Positions 6,745-16,062 of a stretch of 64,000 nt of DNA are shown here, one piece after another. The translations under genes and the position numbers were made by a program. The stretch comes from Olivibacter jilunii (GTDB taxonomy: Bacteria; Bacteroidota; Bacteroidia; Sphingobacteriales; Sphingobacteriaceae): positions 423,241 to 487,240 of the forward strand of contig NZ_LR027848.1 in the NCBI RefSeq assembly GCF_900607235.1, given 5' to 3'. How positions within the stretch are numbered: position 1 is the first letter of the stretch; the number at the start of each line of letters is the position of its first letter. The notes below the pieces were generated by a model that saw only the letters and a list, made by a program, of their open reading frames with translations, had not been told where the DNA came from and did not search any database.

Positions 6745-8607
6745 ATGTCAGATATCATTCAATTACTACCAGATGCAGTAGCCAATCAGATTGCGGCAGG
6801 GGAGGTAGTACAACGTCCGGCATCGGCAGTAAAGGAGCTGATAGAAAATGCTATTGATGCAGGTGCAGATAAAATTCAATTAATCGTAAAAGACGCAGGT
6901 AAATCCCTTATCCAGGTAATCGATAACGGTTGCGGCATGAGTGTTACAGATGCACGCCTTTGTTTCGAGCGCCATGCGACCTCAAAATTAAGAAAGGCTG
7001 AAGATCTCTTCGCTATCAGAACCATGGGATTTCGGGGTGAAGCCATGGCTTCTATCGCCGCCATCGCTCACGTTGAGCTTAAAACAAGACGACATGAAGA
7101 CGAGCTGGGGACCTGCATTATGATAGAGGGATCCGAAATAATAAATCAAGAACCAACAGCAACGCCTGCCGGCACAAGTATTTGCGTTAAAAATTTATTT
7201 TTCAACACGCCTGCACGACGTAATTTCCTGAAAAGTAATCCGGTTGAAATGCGCCATATCATTGAAGAATTTCAACGGATTGCCTTAGCTCACCCTAAGA
7301 TCTTCTTTACCCTGCACAGCGATGGAAACGAGGTCTTTCACCTTCCTTCAGAAGGTCTAAAACAGCGCATCATACACATCTTCGGAAGTAATTACAACCA
7401 GCGTTTAGTACCTGTTGAAGAGTCCACAACGATCATTAATCTAAATGGTTTTATCGGAAAGCCGGAATATGCGAAAAAAACCCGGGGCGAACAGTATTTT
7501 TTTGTCAATAACCGTTTTATAAAAGATCCTTACCTGAATCATGCGGTACTCAATGCTTACGAAGAGATCCTTCCTTCCGAAAGCTATCCGCTATATGTAT
7601 TGTTCATCGAGATTGATCCGGCGCAAATTGATGTTAACGTCCATCCCACAAAAACAGAAATCAAGTATCAGGATGAACGATCGATATACGCCATTATCCG
7701 TTCGGCCGTTAAGCGATCCCTAGGGAAGTACAACATTACGCCAACTTTGGATTTCAACCAGGAAACGGGTTTCAGCCATATGATTTCGCACAAGAAAACG
7801 GAAGATATTGTCCCGCCGACCATTAGTTTTAATCCGCAATTCAATCCCTTTGACACAGGCTCTCAGCAAAAGGAACGACAAGACAATTACTCTCGCTCTT
7901 TTGAGAAAAAGAGTGGCATTCCGCAGAATTGGGAAACACTCTATGAGATTACGCAGAAAGCCCACCATCATCAGTTAAGTATTGATTCGGAAGATAAACA
8001 GCAGGAATCGGCAATAGAAAAAACCCAAGAGAAACCAGCCGGTAAGCTCATCTTTCAAATTCATAACCGCTTTATTTTGTCGCAGATCCGATCCGGTTTT
8101 ATCCTTATCGACCAACAAGCGGCTCATGAGCGAATTTTATTTGAAAGGTTCTTACAACAACTGGAGACACACCAAGGGGCCAGTCAGCAGAGCCTCTTTC
8201 CGCAAACAGTTGATTTGAGCGTAGCGGATTTTGAACTTATCACCGACTTACTACCTGATATCCATGCATTGGGATTTCAAATTAGGGCTTTTGGACGGAA
8301 CACCTTTATTGTAGAAGGAATCCCGGCTGATTTAGGCAGTGGACTCAGTGAATCACAAGTACTTGAGCAATTACTGGAAGCCTATAAAAATAATCAATCA
8401 ACTTTAAAGTTAACCAAAAGGGAGAACCTGGCAAGGAGCCTGGCCCGCAATGCGGCTATTAAAAGCGGTACAGCCCTAAACATTGATGAAATGAATGACA
8501 TTATCGATAAGCTCTTTGCCTGTTCAACACCTAATGTTTCTTTGAGTGGTAAACCCATAATTATTACCTTTACCCTCAAGGAACTGTTAGAAAAATTTGA
8601 AAAATAA
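6745..8607 (+). CDS. mutL: DNA mismatch repair protein MutL
   Basis: A 620-aa MutL that couples mismatch recognition by MutS to strand removal. The N-terminal GHKL ATPase motifs are ELIENAIDAG (31-40), DNGCGM (60-65) and TMGFRGEA (93-100); the transducer domain follows to about residue 330, then a charged linker, then the C-terminal dimerisation domain from about 430. The endonuclease motif expected as DQHA(x)2E(x)4E reads DQQAAHERILFE at 456-467: the first His is Gln. A tiny leader is predicted from the box at 6731. Rhomboid genes follow closely. Confidence 0.96.
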   Translation: MSDIIQLLPDAVANQIAAGEVVQRPASAVKELIENAIDAGADKIQLIVKDAGKSLIQVIDNGCGMSVTDARLCFERHATSKLRKAEDLFAIRTMGFRGEAMASIAAIAHVELKTRRHEDELGTCIMIEGSEIINQEPTATPAGTSICVKNLFFNTPARRNFLKSNPVEMRHIIEEFQRIALAHPKIFFTLHSDGNEVFHLPSEGLKQRIIHIFGSNYNQRLVPVEESTTIINLNGFIGKPEYAKKTRGEQYFFVNNRFIKDPYLNHAVLNAYEEILPSESYPLYVLFIEIDPAQIDVNVHPTKTEIKYQDERSIYAIIRSAVKRSLGKYNITPTLDFNQETGFSHMISHKKTEDIVPPTISFNPQFNPFDTGSQQKERQDNYSRSFEKKSGIPQNWETLYEITQKAHHHQLSIDSEDKQQESAIEKTQEKPAGKLIFQIHNRFILSQIRSGFILIDQQAAHERILFERFLQQLETHQGASQQSLFPQTVDLSVADFELITDLLPDIHALGFQIRAFGRNTFIVEGIPADLGSGLSESQVLEQLLEAYKNNQSTLKLTKRENLARSLARNAAIKSGTALNIDEMNDIIDKLFACSTPNVSLSGKPIIITFTLKELLEKFEK

Positions 8608-8615
8608 ACGAGAAC

Positions 8616-9371
8616 ATGTTTAATAACTCATCCGCTCAATTTGGTGGGATTCCGCCAGTGGTAAAGAACTTACTGATCGCAAACATCATCTGTTTCATTG
8701 GCGCAAATTTTGTATTTAAATATGCATATACAATCTTTCCCGTCTATTATTTTGATTCGCCCATGTTTCATTGGTGGCAGCCAATCACCTATATGTTCAT
8801 GCATGGGAATATCAATGCCGGAGGTTTAGCGCACATCTTTTTTAACATGTTCGCCTTATACATGTTCGGCCCCATATTGGAACGGATCATGGGCTCTAAA
8901 CGATTTGTTTACTTTTACCTTATTACCGGACTCGGGGCACTTGCACTTCAATTTGGCGTACAAGCTTTTGAGGTCTTCAATATTACCGGATCGCCTTCTG
9001 CTAAAAGCGTGTTGGATTTTAATTTTGAAACGGGGATGGTCGCAAGTAAAATAGACGGTATTTCAAAAGCTAACTTTGATACCCTCGCTTCCGTGTACTT
9101 TACCCCTATGGTAGGCGCTTCCGGTGCTATATTCGGCTTATTGGTTGCATTCGGCTATTTGTTTCCAAATACCGAATTATACCTGATGTTTATTCCTATC
9201 CCAATAAAAGCGAAAATATTTATTCCGATTTATATTGTATTGGAATTATTTTTGGGTGTATCAAAATTCTCAGGCGATTCTGTGGCCCATTTTGCACATT
9301 TAGGAGGAGCCTTGTTCGGCTTTATTCTCATTAAGATCTGGGGAATCAAACGTCCGGGATTATGGGGTTAG
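8616..9371 (+). CDS. Rhomboid-family intramembrane serine protease (first of two)
   Basis: A 251-aa polytopic membrane protein. The catalytic serine is Ser169 in GASGAIFG, with His in HFAHLGGA (about 225-228), forming the Ser-His dyad that cleaves transmembrane substrates. HIFFNMFALYMFG in TM2 is the usual conserved patch. A loop of about 40 residues after TM3 is longer than in the minimal rhomboid. It starts 8 bp after mutL and 32 bp before the second rhomboid, so it is probably co-transcribed with both. Confidence 0.93.
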   Translation: MFNNSSAQFGGIPPVVKNLLIANIICFIGANFVFKYAYTIFPVYYFDSPMFHWWQPITYMFMHGNINAGGLAHIFFNMFALYMFGPILERIMGSKRFVYFYLITGLGALALQFGVQAFEVFNITGSPSAKSVLDFNFETGMVASKIDGISKANFDTLASVYFTPMVGASGAIFGLLVAFGYLFPNTELYLMFIPIPIKAKIFIPIYIVLELFLGVSKFSGDSVAHFAHLGGALFGFILIKIWGIKRPGLWG

Positions 9372-9403
9372 CTTTAATATAAAGATCAACGAGATAGAAA
9401 ATT

Positions 9404-10255
9404 ATGAAGAGATCATTTTTTGGCGAACTTTACTATAAGGCATTTCGATCGGGAAATACGCTTAACTTCTTTATAGCCATCAACACGATTGTTTTCATTG
9501 TGATGGGACTTTTTTCGGTAATAGATTTCTTCGCAAAAACGCCCGTAAGTTCTTTTTTGGTTGAACAGCTCTCCTTGCCTGCCAATTTGAACAGGTTATT
9601 GTACCGGCCATGGTCTATCGCCACGTATATGTTTACGCAAGTGGATTTTTTTCACTTCTTATTTAATATGCTTTGGCTTTATTGGATTGGTCTTATCTTT
9701 CTTGATTTTCTAAATACTAGACAATTTACTTTTACCTATCTCGCGGGTGGTTTAGTTGGTGGCATTTTATTCTTAATCCTTTATAATCTGTTTCCTTCTT
9801 TAGGTGCCGGCTTTGCTGTGCTAATAGGATCTTCCGGAGCTGTATATGCGGTCGTCGTTGCTACCGCAACCTTGGTGCCTGATTATACCATTCGTCTGTT
9901 GTTTTTCGGAAACGTTCGTTTAAAATATTTGGCAGTAGCTTTTATCGTCTTAAATTTATTAGGCCTTGGAGGTGGAAACTTAGGAGGAAACCTCGCTCAT
10001 TTAGGTGGAGGGCTTTTGGGATTCGTTTATATCTTACAGCTTCGTAAAGGCAATGACTGGAGCAGGCTAATCCAGGCTAAAAAGAAGAAGCTTCGGATTA
10101 TAAAAAATGATGCCCCTCGAAAGAGCAAGGAAACCTTCACCAATCAAGAATATATTGATAGCATTCTGGATAAGATATCCCGATCCGGATATAATAGCTT
10201 AAGTAAAGCGGAAAAGGAAGCCTTATTTAATGCGGGGAAGCAAGATCAAGATTAA
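9404..10255 (+). CDS. Rhomboid-family intramembrane serine protease (second), with C-terminal extension
   Basis: 283 aa, membrane. The catalytic serine is Ser144 in GSSGAVYA and the His lies in LAHLGGG; HFLFNMLWLYWIG marks TM2. After the last helix a soluble tail of about 75 residues is basic, then carries a helical segment with EYIDSILDKISRSGYNSLSKAEKE, a tail seen in Bacteroidota rhomboids that I would compare with DUF6576. Two different rhomboids in tandem followed by an EEP-family protein is a common arrangement in this phylum. Substrates are unknown. Confidence 0.92.
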   Translation: MKRSFFGELYYKAFRSGNTLNFFIAINTIVFIVMGLFSVIDFFAKTPVSSFLVEQLSLPANLNRLLYRPWSIATYMFTQVDFFHFLFNMLWLYWIGLIFLDFLNTRQFTFTYLAGGLVGGILFLILYNLFPSLGAGFAVLIGSSGAVYAVVVATATLVPDYTIRLLFFGNVRLKYLAVAFIVLNLLGLGGGNLGGNLAHLGGGLLGFVYILQLRKGNDWSRLIQAKKKKLRIIKNDAPRKSKETFTNQEYIDSILDKISRSGYNSLSKAEKEALFNAGKQDQD

Positions 10256-10264
10256 ATTTATTCC

Positions 10265-11401
10265 ATGGGCGCAAAAATAAGGAAAGGGAAAAGAAAAAGA
10301 AGCCTGGGAAAATTCGTGCTGCTTGGTATTAATGCTTTGTGCGTTTTGTTGTTATGTCTAAGTTACCTAGCTCCTTACATCGACCCGCAAAGTTTTTGGC
10401 CGCTCGCTTTTTTTGGTTTAGGATACCCTATTTTCTTATTAGCTAATTTGGTATTCATCATTCTTTGGGCATTTAAAAAATCCAAATACCTTATTTTATC
10501 ACTGCTTTGTATTCTCTGTGGCTACGTTCCACTAAAAAAGCATATAGGTTTTCGCAGTAAACCAGACGAGGCATCGATTAAGCGGCCCGACAGCAGTAGT
10601 ATAAGAGTATTAACATATAATGTACATTTATTTCGGAAAGAAGATCAGGACGTGCAACCAAAAACGAAAACAGCCGTAACCGAACTTATCCAAAGTGTGT
10701 CACCGGATATTGTATGTATGCAGGAGTTCTATACAAGGAAAAAAGGAAAATACAACAGCCGGCAAAACATGGCTCCTGCTTTAGGACTTTCTTACAGCTA
10801 TTTCCATCCTGTAGTTGAAAATGAGTACGAAGCTTACGGCCTCATTATTTTATCGCGTTATCCGATAAAAAATGCCGGATCAATTCCTAATTATCAAGGT
10901 AAACGAACATTAAATAGAGCTATATATGCCGATATCGTAAAAAATGGTCGTGCTTTCCGCGTTTACAATATCCACCTGCAATCTATCGGTTTTCAACCAC
11001 AGGATTACGCTTTTGTAAAAGACGTAAAAAGTCGGAGTTTTGAAAATGATAATGTTGCATCTACTAAACGTATTGGCTCTCGCTTAAAACATGCTTTTTT
11101 TGAACGGAGTGAGCAAGCGAAGCGAATTAAGGAAGAGATTAATCGCTGTCGTAAACCGGTAATTATAACCGGCGATTTCAATGACACCCCTCTATCTTTT
11201 GCCGTGCACACCGTATCTAGCGATTTGAACAATAGTTTCGAGAAGAAGGGTGCGGGTTGGGGGATTACTTACAACGGTGAATTTCCAAACTTTCAAATAG
11301 ATTATATACTTTCATCTAAGACCTTTGAGGTTAAGCATTATCAGATTTTGAAGAAAAAGTTATCCGATCATTATGCTGTTTGGAGTGATCTTGCCTTATA
11401 G
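10265..11401 (+). CDS. Membrane-anchored endonuclease/exonuclease/phosphatase-family protein
   Basis: 378 aa. The first ~95 residues contain two or three hydrophobic helices that anchor the protein; the EEP phosphoesterase domain follows, with RVLTYNVHLF, the metal-binding Glu in CMQEFY, GDFNDTP, and the catalytic SDHYAV near the C-terminus. The substrate may be a nucleic acid, phospholipid or phosphoinositide; the motifs do not decide this. It starts 9 bp after the second rhomboid gene, so a shared transcript is likely. Confidence 0.9.
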   Translation: MGAKIRKGKRKRSLGKFVLLGINALCVLLLCLSYLAPYIDPQSFWPLAFFGLGYPIFLLANLVFIILWAFKKSKYLILSLLCILCGYVPLKKHIGFRSKPDEASIKRPDSSSIRVLTYNVHLFRKEDQDVQPKTKTAVTELIQSVSPDIVCMQEFYTRKKGKYNSRQNMAPALGLSYSYFHPVVENEYEAYGLIILSRYPIKNAGSIPNYQGKRTLNRAIYADIVKNGRAFRVYNIHLQSIGFQPQDYAFVKDVKSRSFENDNVASTKRIGSRLKHAFFERSEQAKRIKEEINRCRKPVIITGDFNDTPLSFAVHTVSSDLNNSFEKKGAGWGITYNGEFPNFQIDYILSSKTFEVKHYQILKKKLSDHYAVWSDLAL

Positions 11402-11548
11402 CGAGTTTGAGGCAACGTCTTCTTATTGTCCTTTCTCGCCAACAGGATTCTAAAAATAGCATGGAATGAAAGGAAATTACTAAATTCGCAAAATCTACTT
11501 AGCGGTGTACCTTGTACCCATAAAACATATTCCTTAAAAATAAAACGA

Positions 11549-13012
11549 ATGAGCAGCAATTTAGTCATTTATAATACGCTTAGCCGAAAGAAAGAAATTT
11601 TTGAACCCATAAACCCGCCCATGGTAGGCTTATATGTGTGTGGCCCTACCGTTTATAGTGACGTGCATTTAGGCAACTGCCGTACATTCGTATCCTTTGA
11701 CCTGATTTATCGTTATCTGTTGTATTCGGGCTATAAAGTTCGTTATGTTAGAAACATAACTGACGCCGGACATTTAGAAGGAGACCGTGATGAGGGGGAT
11801 GATAAATTTGCAAAAAAAGCGAAGCTGGAACAATTGGAACCAATGGAAATTGTGCAGAAGTATACGATCGGCTTCCATGATGTTCTACGATTATTCAATA
11901 CGCTTCCTCCAAGCATTGAACCTACAGCTACCGGTCACATTTCTGAGCAAATCGAGATGGTAAAGCAAATCATCGCAAACGGTTATGCCTATGAAGTAAA
12001 CGGCACGGTATACTTTGATGTCGAAAAGTACAGCAAAAATAACGATTATACAATTCTTACCAATCGGCAGCTTGAAGACATGCTAAATAATACCCGTGAA
12101 CTGGGCGGCCAGGACGAAAAAAAGGGAAGACTCGACTTCGCTTTATGGATTAAAGCTAAACCAGAGCACATTATGCGGTGGCCATCGCCATGGGGCGTAG
12201 GCTTTCCGGGATGGCATATCGAATGTTCAGCGATGAGCAACAAATATTTAGGCCATCAGTTCGATATTCATGGAGGGGGAATGGACTTGGCAGCAACTCA
12301 CCATACGAACGAAATTGCCCAATCGCAAGCTTGCAATCATACCAACCCTGCTAAATATTGGATGCATACAAACATGTTAACCGTTAATGGCGCACGTATG
12401 TCGAAATCTGCGGGAAACGGATTTCTTCCAAGGGAATTGTTCACCGGAGATCATCCCTTATTAACCCGTGGATATTCGCCTATGTCGGTTCGTTTCTTTA
12501 TGCTGCAAGCCCATTATAGAAGCACGCTAGACTTTTCGAATGAGGCCCTGGAAGCATCTGACAAAGGCTACCGTCGGTTAATGAACGCCATTGCTTTACT
12601 ACCCAAATTAAAGGCTTCAGCGTCTTCGGAAGTTGACTTTGAAGAAATAAAGCAACGTTTTATAGCTGCCATGAATGATGACTTCAATAGTCCGGTGCTG
12701 ATTGCCGAGCTGTTTGAAGTTGTACGTATTATCAACAGTGTGTACGACAATAAAACCAAGATTGATGCAAAGGGCTTAGCGCAATTGAATACACTGGTAA
12801 ACGATTTCGTATTCAATATCCTTGGATTAAAAGATGATCAAACGGAGAATAATGGGGATTTGGAAAAATTAATGGACTTCATTATTAAACTAAGACAAGA
12901 AGCCAAAGCTTCCAAAGATTACGCGACATCTGATTTGATTCGCAATAGTTTACAGGAAATGGGATTCCAACTGAAAGACAGTAAGGAAGGTACCGTTTGG
13001 AGCAAGTCGTAA
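11549..13012 (+). CDS. cysS: Cysteine--tRNA ligase
   Basis: A 487-aa class I aminoacyl-tRNA synthetase charging tRNA-Cys. I chose the ATG at 11549 (MSSNLVIYNTLSRKKE); the frame is open 41 codons upstream but that part is not family-like. The HIGH-type motif is VHLGN after YVCGPTVY (the Cys is a zinc ligand), other zinc ligands lie in WHIECSAM and HHTNEIAQ, and KMSKS is ARMSKSAGN. The C-terminal helical domain is complete. A weak box TAAATTCG at 11481-11488 may be its promoter. Confidence 0.96.
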   Translation: MSSNLVIYNTLSRKKEIFEPINPPMVGLYVCGPTVYSDVHLGNCRTFVSFDLIYRYLLYSGYKVRYVRNITDAGHLEGDRDEGDDKFAKKAKLEQLEPMEIVQKYTIGFHDVLRLFNTLPPSIEPTATGHISEQIEMVKQIIANGYAYEVNGTVYFDVEKYSKNNDYTILTNRQLEDMLNNTRELGGQDEKKGRLDFALWIKAKPEHIMRWPSPWGVGFPGWHIECSAMSNKYLGHQFDIHGGGMDLAATHHTNEIAQSQACNHTNPAKYWMHTNMLTVNGARMSKSAGNGFLPRELFTGDHPLLTRGYSPMSVRFFMLQAHYRSTLDFSNEALEASDKGYRRLMNAIALLPKLKASASSEVDFEEIKQRFIAAMNDDFNSPVLIAELFEVVRIINSVYDNKTKIDAKGLAQLNTLVNDFVFNILGLKDDQTENNGDLEKLMDFIIKLRQEAKASKDYATSDLIRNSLQEMGFQLKDSKEGTVWSKS

Positions 13013-13077
13013 ATCCACAAAAAAAAATTTGGCATTAATTTGGCAGGGGAGAAGCCTTAAAAATATTTATAAAAAGA

Positions 13078-13944
13078 ATGTTTAGATTTATTTTAGTTGC
13101 CCTAAGTATGATCGCCTTTTTAGGCAACACAGTGTGGGCTCAGCAAGAATCCTCCGATCAAATAAATCAACTAGTATCCGCCGAGTATAACATGGGCGTT
13201 TTAGCCACCAATAGAGGTGTTTTAGCAGCTTATAAGAACTATAGCGATGAAAGTACGGTGTTCTTCACCCCCGCACCGACCCAAGCCGAAATTTATTTTA
13301 AAAGCAAAGCTCGTGTACCGGATGTGATGACATGGAAGCCGGTTTACGCCAAAGTATCAAAAAGTAATGAATGGGGTTTTACAACGGGCCCTATTTCATG
13401 GCAAAACGTAGGATACAAGAAGAAATATGGCGAATATTTCTGTCTATGGAAATTGGATCGCAAGGGTGAGTGGAAAATTGCTTATCGTGCAATCAGCGAA
13501 CATGGCGCACCAACAGAGCATGTACCTGCCATTCTAGAGAGCCCGGTAGACAATAAGTATCGAAAGTCTAGATCGAAGGCTCGACTAAAACAACGGGAAG
13601 ATATCATATTAAGTACTGATCAGCTTTTTTCAACTATTTTGAAAGCTGATAACCAAACCGCTTTCAAGGAGTTCTTAACAGATTATGCCCGGATTTATAT
13701 CCCTGGGTATACTCCGGTTATCGGCATAGACGACATTCGTGCCTTTTTAAAGAAAGCGGACATCAATATCGAAAGTACAGAACACAAAGTAGACCGTACT
13801 TATAGTGGTGAGTTAGCATATAGTCAGGGCGATGCCATTATCCGCCAGGGAAATAAAGTCACAAAATGCTATTATATTCGCATTTGGGAACTACAGGAAG
13901 ATTCCATGTGGAAAGTGAGCGTTGATATGTATTTTGAGAAATAG
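13078..13944 (+). CDS. Exported protein with two NTF2/SnoaL-like (DUF4440-type) domains
   Basis: 288 aa with a signal peptide (residues 1-21, ending TVWAQ). Residues about 28-150 and 175-285 are two similar alpha+beta halves of the SnoaL/DUF4440 kind: a helix, an FF.P..A.I segment, then strands ending in WKIAYRA and WKVSVDMY. Such domains often bind small molecules or serve as enzymes on varied substrates; no catalytic residues can be named here. It stands alone between cysS and a bidirectional terminator. Confidence 0.75.
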   Translation: MFRFILVALSMIAFLGNTVWAQQESSDQINQLVSAEYNMGVLATNRGVLAAYKNYSDESTVFFTPAPTQAEIYFKSKARVPDVMTWKPVYAKVSKSNEWGFTTGPISWQNVGYKKKYGEYFCLWKLDRKGEWKIAYRAISEHGAPTEHVPAILESPVDNKYRKSRSKARLKQREDIILSTDQLFSTILKADNQTAFKEFLTDYARIYIPGYTPVIGIDDIRAFLKKADINIESTEHKVDRTYSGELAYSQGDAIIRQGNKVTKCYYIRIWELQEDSMWKVSVDMYFEK

Positions 13945-13960
13945 TCTACACAAAATGGGT

Positions 13961-14007
13961 ATAAAAATAACGGGGCGCATATAGATATGCGCCCCGTTAC
14001 TTTTTTA
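13961..14007. terminator. Bidirectional terminator between convergent genes
   Basis: A 14-bp perfect stem (13968-13981 with 13986-13999, GC-rich core CGGGGCGCA) with a 4-nt loop is flanked by A5 on the left and T6 on the right. It serves the NTF2-like gene on plus and the SurA-like gene on minus. Confidence 0.92.
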
Positions 14008-14014
14008 ATCAATT

Positions 14015-15409
14015 TTATTCTTTGACTTGTGCTTGCGCGTTATTTATTTCACTCTCTCGAACCCAATCTTTCAATTCTGCGCAGGTATTGAATTCATCAT
14101 CAATTCTTATATAGGTAGTCTTTCTACGTTCTTCGAACCACTCACTGACTACACGATTCAGTTTATCCGCTTCCGCCAACTCTTTAATTTTCGCATAATC
14201 CTTTTCTAAAGAAGCTCTATGCGGTTCGGTGCGCGACTTAAGGTACAAGAATCTGTAGCCCTCTTTTTTAGTCTGCGGGTCGGAAAAAGCAAAGGGCTTC
14301 GAGTATTCGCCGGCTTTCAAGGTGTCAATAGCGGAGAAATCTGCTGCATCCAGCTGGTCTACAGGGATGTATGTAGTACGCGTTTGCTGATTCATCGCAT
14401 TAAGCATCATCCCACCATTGTATTTAGTCATCTCATCGCCGGAATATAGGGCTGCGGCCGTAGAGAATGGTATTTTATTGTCTTTAACTTGTGTGTAAAT
14501 GCTATCAATCTGCTTTTTAGCCCGCTCCATGCTTTGCTCGTTTGGTTTTACGCCAATCAATATGTGCCGTGCCCTAACCTGTTCGCCTCTACGTTCAAGT
14601 ACTTGTAAAAAGTGAAAGCCATATTCCGATTCAAATACATTGGAGATCTCACCTGGTTTTAGTCTAAAAGCAACCGAGGTAAATTCTTTTACCATACTAC
14701 TTCTATCAAAAAAACCTAGATCACCGCCTGAAGAAGCTGACCCCGGATCCTGAGAATATAACCTTGCCATTGTTCCAAAGTCGTCTCCGGCTTTAATCCC
14801 CATCCGAAGAGATTCTGCACGATCATAAAAGGGCTGTTTTTCTTCTTTCGTCAATTTTGGAAATACGACGATCTCTCCGACCTCAACTTCCGTATTGTAA
14901 TTAGGCAAACTGTCTTTAGGAATTTTCTCGAAATACCTTTTCACCTCCAATGGGGTAATCCCGGTTTTCTCTGTAATTTTCGCCTGCATTTTCTGTGCAA
15001 TCAATTGCTCCTTGACAGCGGGCCTCATTTCTTCCTTGTATTGAAGCAACGATCGGTTCAAGAATTTTTCCAATTGCTCCTGACCACCGGCTTGACGTGT
15101 CATATATCGTAAACGGTTATTGATATTATCATCCACCTCATCTTCGGTTACCTCGATCGAGTCAATTGCTGCCTGCTGTGTTAAAAGCTTGTTTGTTAAC
15201 AGCTGCTCTAAAATCATACATTTGACCCCTGGATCAGCACGGTTACCCTCGGAAAGATATTGCGCGTACTGCATCTCTATATCCGATTGGAGAATAATAT
15301 TTCCACCAACAACGGCCGCCACTTTATCTATTACCTGTACATCTTGAGCTCTCAGTGCTCCCGCACACGCGAGGAAGATAAGTGTCAACAAACCAGCAAA
15401 CTTCTTCAT
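14015..15409 (-). CDS. SurA-like periplasmic peptidyl-prolyl isomerase/chaperone
   Basis: 464 aa. A signal peptide (1-21, ending GALRAQ) is followed by VIDKVAAVVGGNIILQSDIE, the SurA N-terminal start. SurA_N helices run to about 170, then come two parvulin (PPIC) domains: about 185-285 (EVEVGEIVVFP ... GGDLGFFDRSSM ... EYGFHFLQVLERR) and about 285-390 (RARHILIGVKP ... KYNGGMMLN). The protein helps outer-membrane proteins fold in the periplasm. The second PPIC domain is less typical and may be non-catalytic. It is monocistronic, with a bidirectional terminator behind it. Confidence 0.92.
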   Translation of the reverse strand: MKKFAGLLTLIFLACAGALRAQDVQVIDKVAAVVGGNIILQSDIEMQYAQYLSEGNRADPGVKCMILEQLLTNKLLTQQAAIDSIEVTEDEVDDNINNRLRYMTRQAGGQEQLEKFLNRSLLQYKEEMRPAVKEQLIAQKMQAKITEKTGITPLEVKRYFEKIPKDSLPNYNTEVEVGEIVVFPKLTKEEKQPFYDRAESLRMGIKAGDDFGTMARLYSQDPGSASSGGDLGFFDRSSMVKEFTSVAFRLKPGEISNVFESEYGFHFLQVLERRGEQVRARHILIGVKPNEQSMERAKKQIDSIYTQVKDNKIPFSTAAALYSGDEMTKYNGGMMLNAMNQQTRTTYIPVDQLDAADFSAIDTLKAGEYSKPFAFSDPQTKKEGYRFLYLKSRTEPHRASLEKDYAKIKELAEADKLNRVVSEWFEERRKTTYIRIDDEFNTCAELKDWVRESEINNAQAQVKE

Positions 15410-15584
15410 TTGTTAAATTCTATTTTTTATACTAAGCAGTTTTAATAGCTTGCTAAGTTACACAAATCCATTACACTCTATTCCATATTTAACGAAATTT
15501 AACAAGAAAATGGTTCATTGCTGACCCTTTATTTCAGATGACAACAATTCGCAGTGCGTAATGCTCTAATTTGATCGTATAAAA

Positions 15585-15953
15585 GAACGATTATTTTTGT
15601 CACTTTTTTCCGCAAAAAGTAACCAAAAACTCATCACTTGGAACTTTGCTATAAAAGGTAGTGCCTCAACGTGCAAACCGCAAATTTCCTAGGTGATATT
15701 TTAATAGAACGGAGGGCTTTTGCGGGCAGCCGACAAGGCCTCGGGTGGGGGATAAAACGGCCTTGGAGGATACCGATGCAACGAGCAGCAAAGCATTTGC
15801 ACCTCTGTTCATGTTGCACTATCCAAGCGGATTGAGGAAGTGAAACGGCTCCAATACGCGCCGTTGATGCTTTGCCATCAGGTGCAAGGTAGCCTACACG
15901 AGCCTTGATTTTGCTCAACTTTTATCAAGAAAAGTTGATTAAAATAATCGTTC
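15585..15953. repeat. 369-bp MITE/REP-like element with terminal inverted repeats
   Basis: The two ends form an imperfect inverted repeat of about 36 bp with 26 matches; the outermost 13 bases (GAACGATTATTTT) match perfectly. Each end also carries a sub-terminal hairpin: ACTTTTT/AAAAAGT at 15602-15620 and CAACTTTT/AAAAGTTG at 15916-15937. The core is clearly more GC-rich than its surroundings and has its own hairpins (CAAGGCC/GGCCTTG). No transposase is encoded. The 89-codon frame on minus (15649-15918) looks spurious. I recall similar GC-rich cores in other Sphingobacteriaceae intergenic regions but cannot verify that here. Confidence 0.6.
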
Positions 15954-16011
15954 CTTTAATATTACAAGCTATTGTACGTTAAAAATGGCTGCCTAAGTAA
16001 CAAGTTGCTGC

Positions 16012-16043
16012 TTGCAAAAACATAAACATTTTCATTATGTTTG
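16012..16043 (+). promoter_or_regulatory. Promoter of the PAP2 gene
   Basis: TTG at 16012-16014, a 21-nt spacer, then TATGTTTG at 16036-16043 match the -33/-7 consensus, 19 nt before the start codon. Confidence 0.6.
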
Positions 16044-16062
16044 AAATGTTAAGCATAAAAAA

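Noticed and set aside
11426-11548. 41-codon N-terminal extension of cysS
   Set aside because: The family sequence starts at MSSNLVIYNTLSR; the added part is not conserved in style.
15649-15918. 89-codon open frame on minus
   Set aside because: It lies within the GC-rich core of the TIR element, has no signal or domain, and is better explained as a chance frame in a repeat.
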